64,000 bases of DNA from Arenibacterium halophilum (GTDB lineage Bacteria; Pseudomonadota; Alphaproteobacteria; Rhodobacterales; Rhodobacteraceae): contig NZ_VCPC01000001.1 of NCBI RefSeq assembly GCF_005938225.1, positions 868,001 to 932,000 on the forward strand, written 5' to 3'. The notes under the pieces were generated by a model. The model saw only the letters and a program-made list of their open reading frames with translations, ran no database searches and was not told the origin of the DNA. Positions 26,664 through 37,570 of the stretch are shown in pieces. The position numbers and the translations under genes are program-made. Position 1 is the first letter of the stretch; every line of letters starts with the position of its first letter.

Positions 26664-28472
26664 TCAGAACGTCCGCGCCTTGGGCGCGATCTTTTTCAGG
26701 CTGATGCCGCCTTCATCCTCGGTGCTCAGCGGATCCTTGATCACGTCGCGATACGACAGATCGACCTTGTTTCCATCGACATGAGCAATGGTGTGCACAC
26801 GCCATTTTTCGTCGTCGCGCTCGGTGAAATCCTCGTGCGCATGGGCGCCGCGGCTTTCCTTGCGCGCCTCGGCACCGACGATGGTGGCCAGCGCGTTGGG
26901 CATCAGGTTGGTCAGTTCCAGCGTTTCCATCAGGTCGCTGTTCCACACTAGCGTGCGGTCGGTGACTTTCAGATCGGAAAGCTTGGCGGCGATGGCGGTC
27001 ATCTTCTCGACGCCTTCGGCCATGGTTTTCGAGGTGCGGAACACGGCAGCATCAGCCTGCATGGTGCGCTGCATCTCCAGCCGCAGCTCGGCCGTTGGGG
27101 TGCCCCCGCTGGCGTTGCGGTAATGGTCGAAACGGTCGAACGCCTTGTCGATGCTGGCCTGGTTCAGAACCGGATTCTTGGTCGAGGGGTCCACCACCTG
27201 CCCGGCGCGAATGGCCGAGGCACGGCCGAACACCACAAGGTCGATCAGCGAGTTCGAACCAAGCCGGTTCGCGCCATGCACGCTGGCGCAGCCGGCCTCG
27301 CCCACGGCCATAAGGCCCGGCACGATTGCGTTCTTGTCGTCGGCGGTGGGGTTGATAACCTCGCCCCAATAGTTCGTCGGGATACCGCCCATGTTGTAGT
27401 GCACGGTCGGCAGAACCGGGATCGGTTCCTTGGTCACGTCGACGCCGGCAAAAATCTTGGCCGATTCCGAAATGCCCGGCAGCCGTTCGGCCAGCGCCTC
27501 GGCCGGCAGGTGGCTCAGGTTCAGGTGGATGTGGTCGCCATGTTCGCCCACACCGCGGCCTTCGCGGATTTCCATCGTCATCGAGCGCGAGACATAGTCG
27601 CGCGGCGCCAGGTCTTTATAGGTCGGCGCATAGCGTTCCATGAACCGCTCGCCTTCGGAGTTGGTAAGGTATCCACCCTCGCCCCGCGCGCCTTCGGTGA
27701 TCAGACAGCCCGAGCCGTAGATGCCGGTTGGGTGGAATTGCACGAATTCCATGTCCTGAAGGCCAAGGCCCGCGCGCGCCACCATACCGCCACCGTCGCC
27801 GGTGCAGGTGTGGGCGCTGGTGGCGCTGAAGTAAGCGCGGCCATAGCCGCCCGTGGCCAGCACGACCATCTTGGCGTTGAAGACATGCATCGTGCCGTCG
27901 TCAAGCTTCCAGCAGACGACGCCCTGGCACTGCCCGTCTTCGGACATGATAAGGTCGATCGCGAAATATTCGACGTAGAATTCCGCGTTGTTCTTCAGCG
28001 ACTGGCCATAGAGCGTGTGCAAGATGGCGTGGCCGGTGCGGTCGGCGGCGGCGCAAGTGCGCTGCACCGGGGGGCCTTCGCCGAATTCCGTGGTGTGGCC
28101 GCCGAACGGGCGCTGATAGATCTTTCCCTCTTCGGTGCGCGAAAACGGCACGCCGTAGTGTTCCAGCTCGTAAACGGCCTTGGGCGCTTCACGGGCGAGG
28201 TATTCCATCGCGTCGGTATCGCCCAGCCAGTCCGAACCCTTGACCGTGTCGTACATGTGCCACTGCCAGTTGTCCGGCCCCATGTTCGACAGCGACGCCG
28301 CAATGCCGCCCTGCGCCGCAACAGTGTGCGACCGGGTCGGGAACACCTTGGTCACGCAGGCCGTGCGCAGCCCCTGCTCCGCCATCCCCAGCGTGGCGCG
28401 CAAACCTGCGCCACCCGCACCGATGACCACGACGTCATATTCATGCGTCTCGTATTCGTATGTCTTCGTCAT
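26664..28472 (-). CDS. sdhA: Succinate dehydrogenase flavoprotein subunit
   Basis: Catalytic subunit of complex II, oxidising succinate to fumarate at the inner face of the cytoplasmic membrane. The FAD-binding loop is [17 protein letters not shown], the covalent-flavin histidine lies in [12 protein letters not shown], and active-site stretches [19 protein letters not shown] and [18 protein letters not shown] are intact. The ATG at 28472 gives 602 residues and lies 19 bases after the sdhD stop; a longer frame to 28511 would overlap sdhD and is rejected. Confidence 0.97.
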   Translation of the reverse strand: MTKTYEYETHEYDVVVIGAGGAGLRATLGMAEQGLRTACVTKVFPTRSHTVAAQGGIAASLSNMGPDNWQWHMYDTVKGSDWLGDTDAMEYLAREAPKAVYELEHYGVPFSRTEEGKIYQRPFGGHTTEFGEGPPVQRTCAAADRTGHAILHTLYGQSLKNNAEFYVEYFAIDLIMSEDGQCQGVVCWKLDDGTMHVFNAKMVVLATGGYGRAYFSATSAHTCTGDGGGMVARAGLGLQDMEFVQFHPTGIYGSGCLITEGARGEGGYLTNSEGERFMERYAPTYKDLAPRDYVSRSMTMEIREGRGVGEHGDHIHLNLSHLPAEALAERLPGISESAKIFAGVDVTKEPIPVLPTVHYNMGGIPTNYWGEVINPTADDKNAIVPGLMAVGEAGCASVHGANRLGSNSLIDLVVFGRASAIRAGQVVDPSTKNPVLNQASIDKAFDRFDHYRNASGGTPTAELRLEMQRTMQADAAVFRTSKTMAEGVEKMTAIAAKLSDLKVTDRTLVWNSDLMETLELTNLMPNALATIVGAEARKESRGAHAHEDFTERDDEKWRVHTIAHVDGNKVDLSYRDVIKDPLSTEDEGGISLKKIAPKARTF

Positions 28473-28491
28473 TGCGTCAGTCCCCGGCGCG

Positions 28492-28863
28492 TCAGAGTGC
28501 GATTTTGACAAGGGCGAACAGCCCGGCCGCGATCAGGATCCAGGCCAGTGCGCCCACGGCGATATACAGCAGCTTGCCGGTCAGCCCGTGCACGTAATCC
28601 TCGATCGCTTCCTGCGTTTCGCGCTTGAAGTGGGTGATCGCGACGAACAGCGTCAGCGCGGTCAGGATTGCGGGAAACGGGCGGCCGAAGAAGGAAATCA
28701 CCTCTTCCCGCGACCCGTCGAACCCGGCCCCGAAGGTGAAGATGAACAGCGGCATCAGGATCACCAGCGCGATCGAGCCTACCAGCATATGCCAGAAATG
28801 TTGTGTGCCCTGGCCGGATGCCCCCAGCCCCAGCGCGCGCTTGCGGTCGGTCAGATATCGCAT
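28492..28863 (-). CDS. sdhD: Succinate dehydrogenase membrane anchor subunit
   Basis: 123-residue membrane anchor with three predicted helices. [27 protein letters not shown] carries the haem-region His, and [10 protein letters not shown]-like text precedes [32 protein letters not shown], matching the quinone-site helix and the conserved E-DYVHG end segment. It starts 12 bases after sdhC. With SdhC it binds haem b and ubiquinone. Confidence 0.94.
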   Translation of the reverse strand: MRYLTDRKRALGLGASGQGTQHFWHMLVGSIALVILMPLFIFTFGAGFDGSREEVISFFGRPFPAILTALTLFVAITHFKRETQEAIEDYVHGLTGKLLYIAVGALAWILIAAGLFALVKIAL

Positions 28864-28875
28864 CTTGCAGGCTCC

Positions 28876-29265
28876 TTACACGATGATGACGGTCAGGATC
28901 GCCATGACCGTTGCGCCGATGAACATGATCGCGCCCATCTTTTCGGAAATGTCGAGTTCGACCGCATAGCCGAAATCCCAGATCACGTGACGCAGGCGTC
29001 CCAGCACGTGATACCAGATCGCCCAGGTCGCCAGCAGCATCAGGATGTCGCCGATAAAGCTGCCCAGAATTCCGTCGATGACATTGAAGGCGCCGTCAGA
29101 GGTGGCCGCCGCCAGCAACCACAGCACCAGCAGCACGGCGGTGCCCAGCGAGGCGATGCCGGTGATGCGCACCATGATGGATGAAATCGATGTCATCTGC
29201 GGGCGGTAATATTGCCCCAGCATGAATGGCGAAAGCGGGCGATTGCCCCGATTGACATCGGCCAT
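28876..29265 (-). CDS. sdhC: Succinate dehydrogenase cytochrome b556 subunit
   Basis: 129-residue first gene of the sdh operon. The N-terminal RPLSPFMLGQYYRPQMTSISSIMVRITG matches the SdhC signature (R-P-SPH-like, S-xx-R-xTG), and WYHVLGRLRHVIWDFGY holds the haem-ligand His. Three transmembrane helices. The ATG follows GGAGAGGAGCC. Upstream lie two GTGATCAC palindromes 118-146 bases before the start, also found in front of sucC. Confidence 0.95.
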   Translation of the reverse strand: MADVNRGNRPLSPFMLGQYYRPQMTSISSIMVRITGIASLGTAVLLVLWLLAAATSDGAFNVIDGILGSFIGDILMLLATWAIWYHVLGRLRHVIWDFGYAVELDISEKMGAIMFIGATVMAILTVIIV

Positions 29266-29382
29266 GGATGGCTCCTCTCCGGTTGGCTGGCTACGTTATT
29301 ATCGCATTTCAAGGCAGTGTCACGGGGTCCGCAGCGGATTCGGCGCGGTTTTTTGGCGCAGATTGCGGGTTTTCGCCACCCT

Positions 29383-29411
29383 GTGATCACGCCCGCGAAA
29401 ATTGTGATCAC
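29383..29411 (-). promoter_or_regulatory. Tandem GTGATCAC palindromes upstream of sdhC
   Basis: TGTGATCAC occurs at 29383-29390 (core) and again at 29404-29411, centres exactly 21 bases apart, or two helical turns. The near edge is 118 bases from the sdhC ATG. The same pair with the same 21-base spacing lies 112 bases before sucC. I found no other GTGATCAC in the window by eye. Confidence 0.75.
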
Positions 29412-29485
29412 GGATCGCCCGGCATTGCGGCTGCATTGGGTGCCGCGGGCCGCGTTGAGGTAGGCCCGCACCAAAGCTGGAGCGA

Positions 29486-30517
29486 TCACAGCGGGACAAG
29501 CGCCCAGTAATCCAGATCAAGCAGAACTTCGGGCAGGTATTTGCCGTCGTCGCCCCGCAGGCGGAACGGCTCTCCTCCCTTGGTCGCGACCAGCCGCAGC
29601 CGCAGCGCGCCCACGCCCGGCGCATCGGTTTCGGCCTTGTCCAGCACTTCCGACCACGCCTTGACCGTATCGCCCGAGAAGCACGGGTTGGCATGTGCGC
29701 CGCCATTCAATCCCACGACCATCTGAGCGTTCGCCAAACCGTTGAACGACAGCGCCCGCGCCATCGAAATCACGTGGCCGCCATAGATCAGCCGCTGCCC
29801 GTCGGGGCGGAAGGTGGCATCGAAATGCACCTTGGCCGTGTTTTGCCACAGCCGCGTGGCCAGCATGTGCTCGGCCTCTTCGATGGTCACGCCGTCGACA
29901 TGGTCGATGGTTTCGCCCACCTCGTAATCGCCCCAGCGGTGCGGCTCTCCGGCCAGCGCAAAGTTGTACCCGGTGAAATCCAGCCCCTTCGGGATTACCA
30001 GATCTCCGGGCGCGACCACCTTCGCCAGGTCAGGCACCACAGGTTCCGGCGCGGGGGCATCGACGTTGCCTTTTCGCACCATGACCCAACGCACGTATTC
30101 CAGCACGGGTTCGTCATGCTGGTTCAGCCCGCGCGTGCGCACATAGACCACGCCGGTCTTGCCGTTGGAATTTTCCTTCAGCCCGATCACTTCGCTTTCC
30201 GAGCGCAGCGTATCCCCCGGCCAGACCGGCGCCAGCCAGCGGCCTTCGGCATAGCCAAGGTTCGCGACCGCGTTCAGCGAGACATCCGGCACGGTTTTGC
30301 CGAACACGACATGGAACCCGATCATGTCGTCCAGCGGGCTGAACGGCAGGCCGCACGCCTGCGCAAAGGCATCCGAGGAATAGAGCGCATGGCGCGCGGG
30401 ATACAGCGCATGATACAACGCGCGCTCGCCCATTTTCACCGTGCGCGGCACCGCATGCACCAGCGTCTGCCCAAGGCTGTAATCCTCGAAAAACCGGCCC
30501 GAATTGGTCTTGGCCAT
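29486..30517 (-). CDS. mch: Mesaconyl-CoA hydratase (MaoC-like, ethylmalonyl-CoA pathway)
   Basis: 343-residue double hot-dog dehydratase adding water to mesaconyl-C1-CoA to give beta-methylmalyl-CoA. The N-half begins GRFFEDYSLGQTLVHAVPRTVKMGERALYHALYPARHALYSSDAFA, and the C-half has FRPDGQRLIYGGHVISMARALSFNGLANAQMVVGLNGGAHANPCFSGDTV. Length, organisation and the location between sdh and the malyl-CoA gene match R. sphaeroides mch. The ATG at 30517 overlaps the preceding DUF1737 stop (TGATG) after GGGGGAG. It is the last gene of a four-gene operon starting with mcl2. Confidence 0.92.
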   Translation of the reverse strand: MAKTNSGRFFEDYSLGQTLVHAVPRTVKMGERALYHALYPARHALYSSDAFAQACGLPFSPLDDMIGFHVVFGKTVPDVSLNAVANLGYAEGRWLAPVWPGDTLRSESEVIGLKENSNGKTGVVYVRTRGLNQHDEPVLEYVRWVMVRKGNVDAPAPEPVVPDLAKVVAPGDLVIPKGLDFTGYNFALAGEPHRWGDYEVGETIDHVDGVTIEEAEHMLATRLWQNTAKVHFDATFRPDGQRLIYGGHVISMARALSFNGLANAQMVVGLNGGAHANPCFSGDTVKAWSEVLDKAETDAPGVGALRLRLVATKGGEPFRLRGDDGKYLPEVLLDLDYWALVPL

Positions 30518-30723
30518 CACTGCTCCCCCAGCTTCATGTCGGGCGCATAGGACGCCTCGATTTCCTTGGTCACGGCCTGACCACAGCGCATGACACCCCG
30601 CGCAGCGTCAAAGGCATAGGTCGGCGCGCCCTGCAGCTGCCAGCCTTTCGCCAGCGCGGCAGAGACCTTGTGGCAAAAGGCGGATGTGTCGTCTTCGCTC
30701 AGGAAACGGTAGAGAGTTGTCAT
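30517..30723 (-). CDS. DUF1737 small protein
   Basis: 68-residue protein starting MTTLYRFLSEDDTSAFCHKVSAALAKGW, with the DUF1737 pattern ALAKGWQLQGAPTYAFDAARGVMRCGQAV. The ATG overlaps the NnrU-like stop (ATGA) and its own stop overlaps the mch start, so it is translationally coupled on both sides. Function is unknown. Coupling with mch suggests that it may help the malyl/mesaconyl-CoA enzymes, but I have no direct evidence. Confidence 0.88.
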   Translation of the reverse strand: MTTLYRFLSEDDTSAFCHKVSAALAKGWQLQGAPTYAFDAARGVMRCGQAVTKEIEASYAPDMKLGEQ

Positions 30724-31277
30724 GTCGGAAATGGCCTTACGCCCAGGAAGATGTGAATGCCGGTGACGACGGCGAAAACCACCGCCGAAATGGCGATGAC
30801 GCTGATCCATTTGCGCCCCGGCGCGACGGCGGGCGGGGTCCAATTCGGCTCGGCCCGGTTGATCACGATCACCTCGACAACAGCCCAGGCCAGCATCGAG
30901 CCGAACAGGATGACCGAGGCAAGATCGCCGTTCACCAACAGATGTGCGATGGCCCAGATTTTCACCGATGTCAGTTGTGGATGCCGGATGCGCGTTGCGG
31001 GCCACAGCTTGGCCCCGCGCAATTCGCTGGTCGCGAAGGTGAGCACCGCAAGAACCATCAGCAGATTATTGATGTGCCACATGAATTCCGGCGGATACCA
31101 GACGTTGATAAACGGCGCCCAGCGATAGCCCAACACGATCAGCACCAGTGACACGGCCAGTGCCGCAGCCACGGCACCCCGCCCGGCGTTGCCCATAGCC
31201 GCACGTTGTTCGGGGGCGATGCGTTTGAACAAATGCGCCCCGAACCAAAGGACGATGCCCAGGATCAACAGAATCAT
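30720..31277 (-). CDS. NnrU-family integral membrane protein
   Basis: 185-residue membrane protein with about five helices of the NnrU/isoprenylcysteine-methyltransferase-like superfamily. Opening MILLILGIVLWFGAHLFKRIAP, then WHINNLLMVLAVLTFATSELRGAKLWPATRIRHPQLTSVKIWAIAHLLVNGDLASVILFGSMLAWAVVEV, the family core. NnrU proteins are named from denitrification clusters, but nothing here concerns denitrification. It sits between mcl2 and the DUF1737 gene in what appears to be one operon. Confidence 0.88.
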   Translation of the reverse strand: MILLILGIVLWFGAHLFKRIAPEQRAAMGNAGRGAVAAALAVSLVLIVLGYRWAPFINVWYPPEFMWHINNLLMVLAVLTFATSELRGAKLWPATRIRHPQLTSVKIWAIAHLLVNGDLASVILFGSMLAWAVVEVIVINRAEPNWTPPAVAPGRKWISVIAISAVVFAVVTGIHIFLGVRPFPT

Positions 31278-31313
31278 GGCTTGGGTTTCCCTGCTATGTG
31301 AATCGATTTCACA

Positions 31314-32174
31314 TTAGCCCTGCGCGGCGAGTTCGGCAATGGCCTCGGCCTTGGCCAGAATCTCGCGCGCGGTCACCACATGCAGGTTTTCGACGATGCG
31401 GCCATCCACCACGGCGACCCCCTGCCCCGATGCTTCGGTTTCTTCAAACGCGGCGATCTGGCGGCGGGCCAGGTCGATCTCGTCTTCCGACGGCGCAAAG
31501 GCGCGGTTCGCGATTTCGACCTGCGCGGGATGAATCAGCGTCTTGCCGTCAAAGCCCATGTCGCGGCCCTGAGTTGCTTCCTCTTCCAGCCCGGCCTCGT
31601 CCAGATAGGCGTTATAGACACCGTCCACGATCACTCGACCATGCGCCTTCGCGGCCAGCACACACAGGCCCAGCCCCGTCAACATTGGCAAACGGTCAGG
31701 CCGGAACCGGCATTGCAATTCCTTCGCCAGATCGTTGGTCCCCATCACCATGCCTTCCAGCTTGGGGTGCGCGGCGATCTGGGTTGCGTTCAACATGCCA
31801 ACGGGCGTTTCCATCATGGCCCAGATCGGCAGTTCGCCCGTGATCTCGGCCAGCGCGGTCAAGTGATCGGGGCTTTCGACCTTGGGTAGCAGAACGGCAT
31901 CCACACCCATCGCCGCGACCGCCTCGGCATCTTCGGCGCCCCATTGCGTATCTAGCCCGTTGATCCGTACGATTCGCGCGCGATTGCCATAGCCTCCCGT
32001 TTCAATCGCCTTGGCCAGGGTCGCGCGTGCGGCTGGCTTTTCCTCGGGCGTCACCGCGTCTTCCAGATCGAAAATGATCGCATCGCAGGCAAGCCCACGC
32101 GCCTTGTCCAGCGCGCGCTCTTTCGACGCCGGAATGTACAGGGCAGAGCGATAAGGGCGGTTGCGCGGGTCCAT
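31314..32174 (-). CDS. mcl2: CitE-like malyl-CoA enzyme, probably (3S)-malyl-CoA thioesterase
   Basis: 286-residue member of the HpcH/HpaI-CitE aldolase family. The TIM barrel opens RPYRSALYIPASKERALDKARGLACDAIIFDLEDAV, with metal and substrate elements IWAMMETPVGMLN, EGMVMGTNDLAKEL and GFDGKTLIHPAQVEIANRAF. The ethylmalonyl-CoA pathway has two such proteins in R. sphaeroides: the lyase Mcl1 (longer) and thioesterase Mcl2 (about 284 residues, next to mch). Length and position favour Mcl2, but lyase activity cannot be excluded. The ATG at 32174 is chosen because GGAG lies 6 bases upstream; an ATG at 32192 lacks a ribosome site. Confidence 0.85.
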   Translation of the reverse strand: MDPRNRPYRSALYIPASKERALDKARGLACDAIIFDLEDAVTPEEKPAARATLAKAIETGGYGNRARIVRINGLDTQWGAEDAEAVAAMGVDAVLLPKVESPDHLTALAEITGELPIWAMMETPVGMLNATQIAAHPKLEGMVMGTNDLAKELQCRFRPDRLPMLTGLGLCVLAAKAHGRVIVDGVYNAYLDEAGLEEEATQGRDMGFDGKTLIHPAQVEIANRAFAPSEDEIDLARRQIAAFEETEASGQGVAVVDGRIVENLHVVTAREILAKAEAIAELAAQG

Positions 32175-32515
32175 GACGTTCTCCAAAGACATAATGTTGC
32201 GCCGCAACCGGCCATTTATTTTCGAAAAATTCAAGCCGAAAATCGCCGCATCGCAGCATTATGCGGATTGCAGCGTGACTCGCGTCGGGTGTTCTTGTTT
32301 TTTTCTCACAAGGGGCGCGCCATTAATCATTCCTAAGCACCTCAGGCGCACAGTTTCCACAGCCGGATCCTGTATCTCGTCCACGCCGGGTAGGCCCCCG
32401 ACACATAGATCAGCGGATTCGACATTTCGGAAATCTGGGCTTGTCGGCCCGGCACGTCGGATCGCTCCGGCGCGGCCAGACCGGACGGGCAGGCCACAGC
32501 CCAAGGGGATGACCC
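32175..32515. other. Intergenic region between mcl2 and the small secreted protein gene
   Basis: The only gene-free stretch over 300 bases in the window. It holds divergent promoters, a GTTGCG-c-CGCAAC palindrome (32196-32208), a T-rich run near 32299-32307 and a long GC-rich tract with no convincing ORF or hairpin. I see no RNA gene. Confidence 0.5.
32196..32208. promoter_or_regulatory. GTTGCG-c-CGCAAC palindrome upstream of mcl2
   Basis: Perfect 13-base palindrome, 22 bases before the mcl2 ATG at 32174. A shorter version lies 21 bases before ccr. Both genes encode ethylmalonyl-CoA pathway steps, and mch is co-transcribed with mcl2. Confidence 0.45.
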
Positions 32516-32827
32516 ATGTTGAATAAACTGTACCTTACTCTCGCCGTGGCTCTGACTTCGGTGACGACCGCCGCACAGGCTCAGCAATACCGCAACTGCG
32601 CCCCGCGCGACGTTGTCGTCGATCGCCTTGCAGGCGGATATGGCGAAACTCGGCAAAGCATCGGCCTTGGTGCACAGGGCGCGGTTGTCGAAGTGTTCGC
32701 CTCGACTGACACCGGCACCTGGACAATCACCGTCACCTCTCCCGCTGGCGTAACCTGCCTTGTTGCGTCGGGTCAGTCGTTCGAGACATTGGCCGAAGCC
32801 CTGCCTGCCGAAGGCAACGACGCCTGA
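32516..32827 (+). CDS. Small secreted protein of unknown function
   Basis: 103-residue product with a clear Sec signal peptide (MLNKLYLTLAVALTSVTTAAQAQQ, cleavage after AQA) and a mature part of about 80 residues: NCAPRDVVVDRLAGGYGETRQSIGLGAQGAVVEVFASTDTGTWTITVTSPAGVTCLVASGQSFETLA. Two cysteines (Cys28 region and the one in VTCLV) could form a disulfide. AAGGGGATG lies a few bases before the ATG. No homologous family is recognised with confidence. It converges with the TauE-like gene and is not obviously in an operon. Confidence 0.85.
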   Translation: MLNKLYLTLAVALTSVTTAAQAQQYRNCAPRDVVVDRLAGGYGETRQSIGLGAQGAVVEVFASTDTGTWTITVTSPAGVTCLVASGQSFETLAEALPAEGNDA

Positions 32828-32831
32828 CCGC

Positions 32832-34698
<1,867 letters not shown>

Positions 34699-34720
34699 GC
34701 TGTCTACAGACTGAAAAATC

Positions 34721-34750
34721 AAAAGGCGCCCCGAACCGGGCGCCTTTTTT
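34721..34750 (+). terminator. Rho-independent terminator of mdh
   Basis: AAAAGGCGCCC and GGGCGCCTTTT form a perfect 11-bp stem with a 6-base loop, ending in TTTTTT, 22 bases after the mdh stop. It separates mdh from the suc operon. Confidence 0.93.
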
Positions 34751-34841
34751 GCGCCTTTACCCGGCGCCAATGCTGCCGTGGGTTGATTCGCACGTCGCCT
34801 GCATCTGAAATCGGCACAAGCCCGCGCATCACTCCAGTTTT

Positions 34842-34870
34842 GTGATCACACCATTTTACACCGTGATCAC
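34842..34870 (+). promoter_or_regulatory. Tandem GTGATCAC palindromes upstream of sucC
   Basis: GTGATCAC occurs at 34842-34849 and 34863-34870, centres 21 bases apart. Together they form a perfect outer inverted repeat TTTGTGATCAC ... GTGATCACAAA. The near edge lies 112 bases before the sucC ATG. The identical pair and spacing occur before sdhC. Confidence 0.75.
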
Positions 34871-34981
34871 AAAGGTGATTTTTTTGCCGTTTCCCCGTGC
34901 CTGAACGCAATTTTTCGTTTAACGCCATATCAAGACGGGGCGTATAGCCCGACGCAATCGCTAGCAGATGGGACGTAATCC

Positions 34982-36175
34982 ATGAACATCCACGAATATC
35001 AGGCCAAGGCCCTTCTTCGCAGCTATGGCGCTCCGGTTTCCGACGGCCGCGCCATTCTGAAAGCCGAAGATGCCAAGAACGCCGCGGGCGAGCTGGACGG
35101 GCCGCTTTGGGTCGTCAAGGCACAAATCCATGCTGGCGGTCGCGGCAAGGGGTCCTTCAAAGAGGCCGACGCAGGCGAAAAGGGCGGTGTGCGCCTTGCC
35201 AAATCGGTCGAGGAAGCCGCCGAAGAAGCCAAGAAGATGCTTGGCAAAACTCTGGTCACCCATCAGACCGGCCCGGCGGGCAAGCAGGTCAACCGCATCT
35301 ACATCGAAGACGGCTCCGACATTGATCGCGAGCTTTATCTGGCCCTTCTGGTGGATCGTCAGACAAGCCGCGTGTCCTTTGTCTGCTCGACCGAGGGTGG
35401 CATGGACATCGAGGAAGTCGCCGCCAGCACGCCCGAAAAAATCCTGAGCTTCAGCGTCGATCCGGCCACCGGCTATCAGCCCTATCACGGCCGCCGCGTC
35501 GCGTTCTCGCTGGGTTTGGAAGGCGCAGCGGTCAAGCAGTGCGTCCAGCTGATGGGCATCCTCTACAAAGCCTTCATCGAGAAGGACATGGAGATGCTGG
35601 AAATCAACCCGCTGATCGTGATGCCGGGCAACCAGCTGAAGGTGCTGGACGCCAAGCTGGGGTTCGACGGCAACGCCATGTACCGCCAGCCCGAAGTGGC
35701 CGAACTGCGCGACACCACCGAGGAAGACCCGAAAGAGCTGGAAGCCTCGAAATACGACCTGAACTATATCGCGCTCGACGGTGAAATCGGCTGCATGGTG
35801 AACGGCGCGGGCCTCGCCATGGCGACAATGGACATCATCAAGCTCTACGGCGCCGAACCGGCCAACTTCCTTGACGTGGGCGGTGGCGCCACCAAGGAAA
35901 AGGTGACCGAAGCGTTCAAGATCATCACCTCGGACCCGAACGTGAAGGGCATCCTCGTGAACATCTTCGGCGGCATCATGCGCTGTGACGTGATCGCCGA
36001 GGGCGTGATCGCCGCGGTGAAAGAGGTTGGCCTGAAGGTGCCGCTGGTCGTGCGCCTGGAAGGCACAAACGTCGAGAAGGGCAAGGAGATCATCCAGAAC
36101 TCGGGGCTTGACGTGATTGCCGCGGACGACCTGAAGGACGGTGCCGAAAAGATCGTGAAGGCCGTGAAGGGGTGA
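34982..36175 (+). CDS. sucC: Succinyl-CoA synthetase (ADP-forming) beta subunit
   Basis: 397-residue beta subunit with an ATP-grasp domain and CoA-ligase domain. Opening [22 protein letters not shown]-grasp [20 protein letters not shown], metal-site EINPLIV and [10 protein letters not shown], and the CoA-ligase end [43 protein letters not shown]. First gene of sucC-orf-sucD-orf-odhA-odhB-lpd. Its stop overlaps the GTG of the next small gene (GTGA). Confidence 0.97.
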   Translation: MNIHEYQAKALLRSYGAPVSDGRAILKAEDAKNAAGELDGPLWVVKAQIHAGGRGKGSFKEADAGEKGGVRLAKSVEEAAEEAKKMLGKTLVTHQTGPAGKQVNRIYIEDGSDIDRELYLALLVDRQTSRVSFVCSTEGGMDIEEVAASTPEKILSFSVDPATGYQPYHGRRVAFSLGLEGAAVKQCVQLMGILYKAFIEKDMEMLEINPLIVMPGNQLKVLDAKLGFDGNAMYRQPEVAELRDTTEEDPKELEASKYDLNYIALDGEIGCMVNGAGLAMATMDIIKLYGAEPANFLDVGGGATKEKVTEAFKIITSDPNVKGILVNIFGGIMRCDVIAEGVIAAVKEVGLKVPLVVRLEGTNVEKGKEIIQNSGLDVIAADDLKDGAEKIVKAVKG

Positions 36176-36648
36176 AGCGGGCGTACGGTCTCTTGGCGTG
36201 TCTTTTGCCCAACTACGGGTTTGCCGACGCGTCGGTCGAAGACGCGTGCCGTTTTTATAACGACCGCTACTTCGTCGAGACCGTAAGCGGGAGCGGCGCA
36301 ACCGAGTGGATTGCGCAAGTGAAGGAGAACAGCCCGGAGTTTCATCTTCGTCGGGTCGATTTGGAGCGGTTTGCCACTCTTGTCACTGACGAAGTCGTGC
36401 TTCCGGTCAAAGGCCGCTCGTCCTCTGGCGCGCGACAGGCGATCTCGATGGTTTATGTTTGCTATGCCGATATCACCTCAAGAATCGTGCTTTGGCTCGC
36501 GTCCGATGGCGGGCCAAGCGCAGGCCAGAGGGAAATCCGCTCGCTCCCGAACCAAAGCGGCGACATGGCCAATTACCCCTTTGAAATCAACGCTCTTCCG
36601 ACCAAAACGTTAAAACTGGAACAGACTATCGAGGGCGGTCGCTTCTGA
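36172..36648 (+). CDS. Small secreted protein inserted between sucC and sucD
   Basis: 158 residues starting from GTG overlapping the sucC stop by 4 bases. The N-terminus [20 protein letters not shown] looks like a signal peptide, and the mature part has three cysteines, including DACRFYN and YVCYADITS. No family recognised. It occupies a place where sucC and sucD usually touch, and its codon use is slightly less GC-biased than its neighbours (more A/T in third positions by eye). It may be a recent insertion in the operon. The GTG start lacks its own ribosome site beyond AAGG at the sucC end. Confidence 0.75.
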   Translation: MKRAYGLLACLLPNYGFADASVEDACRFYNDRYFVETVSGSGATEWIAQVKENSPEFHLRRVDLERFATLVTDEVVLPVKGRSSSGARQAISMVYVCYADITSRIVLWLASDGGPSAGQREIRSLPNQSGDMANYPFEINALPTKTLKLEQTIEGGRF

Positions 36649-36684
36649 CGCCCGGCAGTCAAGACAACTTAGGAGGCTCCTCGA

Positions 36685-37566
36685 ATGGCAGTCCTGATCA
36701 ACGAAAACACCAAAGTCATCTGTCAGGGTCTCACCGGCTCGCAGGGGACCTTCCACACCGAACAGGCCATCGCCTATGGCACCAAGATGGTGGGCGGCGT
36801 CACCCCGGGCAAAGGCGGGCAGACGCACCTTGACCTGCCGGTGTTCAACTCGGTCCACGAGGCCAAGCATGTGACCGAGGCCAACGCCACCGTGATCTAT
36901 GTGCCCCCGCCCTTCGCCGCGGATTCGATCATGGAGGCGATCGACGCCGAAATGGAAGTGATCGTCTGCATCACCGAGGGCATCCCGGTGCTGGACATGA
37001 TGAAGGTCAAGCGCGCGCTGGAAGGCAGCAAAAGCCGCCTGATCGGCCCCAACTGCCCTGGTGTCATCACACCCGACGCCTGCAAGATCGGCATCATGCC
37101 GGGCCACATTCACCGTCGCGGCAGTGTCGGCGTTGTGTCGCGCTCGGGGACGCTGACCTACGAGGCCGTGAAGCAGACCACCGATGTGGGCCTGGGTCAG
37201 TCGACCTGTGTGGGCATCGGCGGCGACCCGATCAAAGGAACCGAGCACATCGACGTGCTGGAATGGTTCCTGGCCGATGATGAAACCACCTCGATCATCA
37301 TGATCGGCGAAATCGGTGGCTCGGCCGAGGAAGAAGCCGCGCAATTCCTGGCCGACGAAAAGAAAAAGGGCCGCTGGAAGCCGACGGCCGGGTTCATCGC
37401 CGGGCGGACCGCCCCTCCGGGCCGCCGCATGGGCCATGCCGGTGCCATCGTGGCCGGTGGCAAGGGCGACGCCGAAAGCAAGATCGAAGCGATGAAAAGC
37501 GCCGGTATCGTGGTCGCCGACAGCCCCGCCGGGCTGGGCGAGGCCGTGCTGAAGGCGATCGGCTAA
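36685..37566 (+). CDS. sucD: Succinyl-CoA synthetase alpha subunit
   Basis: 293-residue alpha subunit. CoA-binding Rossmann fold [45 protein letters not shown], then [40 protein letters not shown], and the catalytic phosphohistidine in [17 protein letters not shown] after AGGAGG. Together with SucC it makes ATP (or GTP) from succinyl-CoA. Confidence 0.97.
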   Translation: MAVLINENTKVICQGLTGSQGTFHTEQAIAYGTKMVGGVTPGKGGQTHLDLPVFNSVHEAKHVTEANATVIYVPPPFAADSIMEAIDAEMEVIVCITEGIPVLDMMKVKRALEGSKSRLIGPNCPGVITPDACKIGIMPGHIHRRGSVGVVSRSGTLTYEAVKQTTDVGLGQSTCVGIGGDPIKGTEHIDVLEWFLADDETTSIIMIGEIGGSAEEEAAQFLADEKKKGRWKPTAGFIAGRTAPPGRRMGHAGAIVAGGKGDAESKIEAMKSAGIVVADSPAGLGEAVLKAIG

Positions 37567-37570
37567 CCCA

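Noticed and set aside
32161-32526. Open frame of about 120 codons across the mcl2 upstream region
   Set aside because: Ser/Arg/Pro-rich, no ribosome site, overlaps promoters of two genes; unlikely to be coding.
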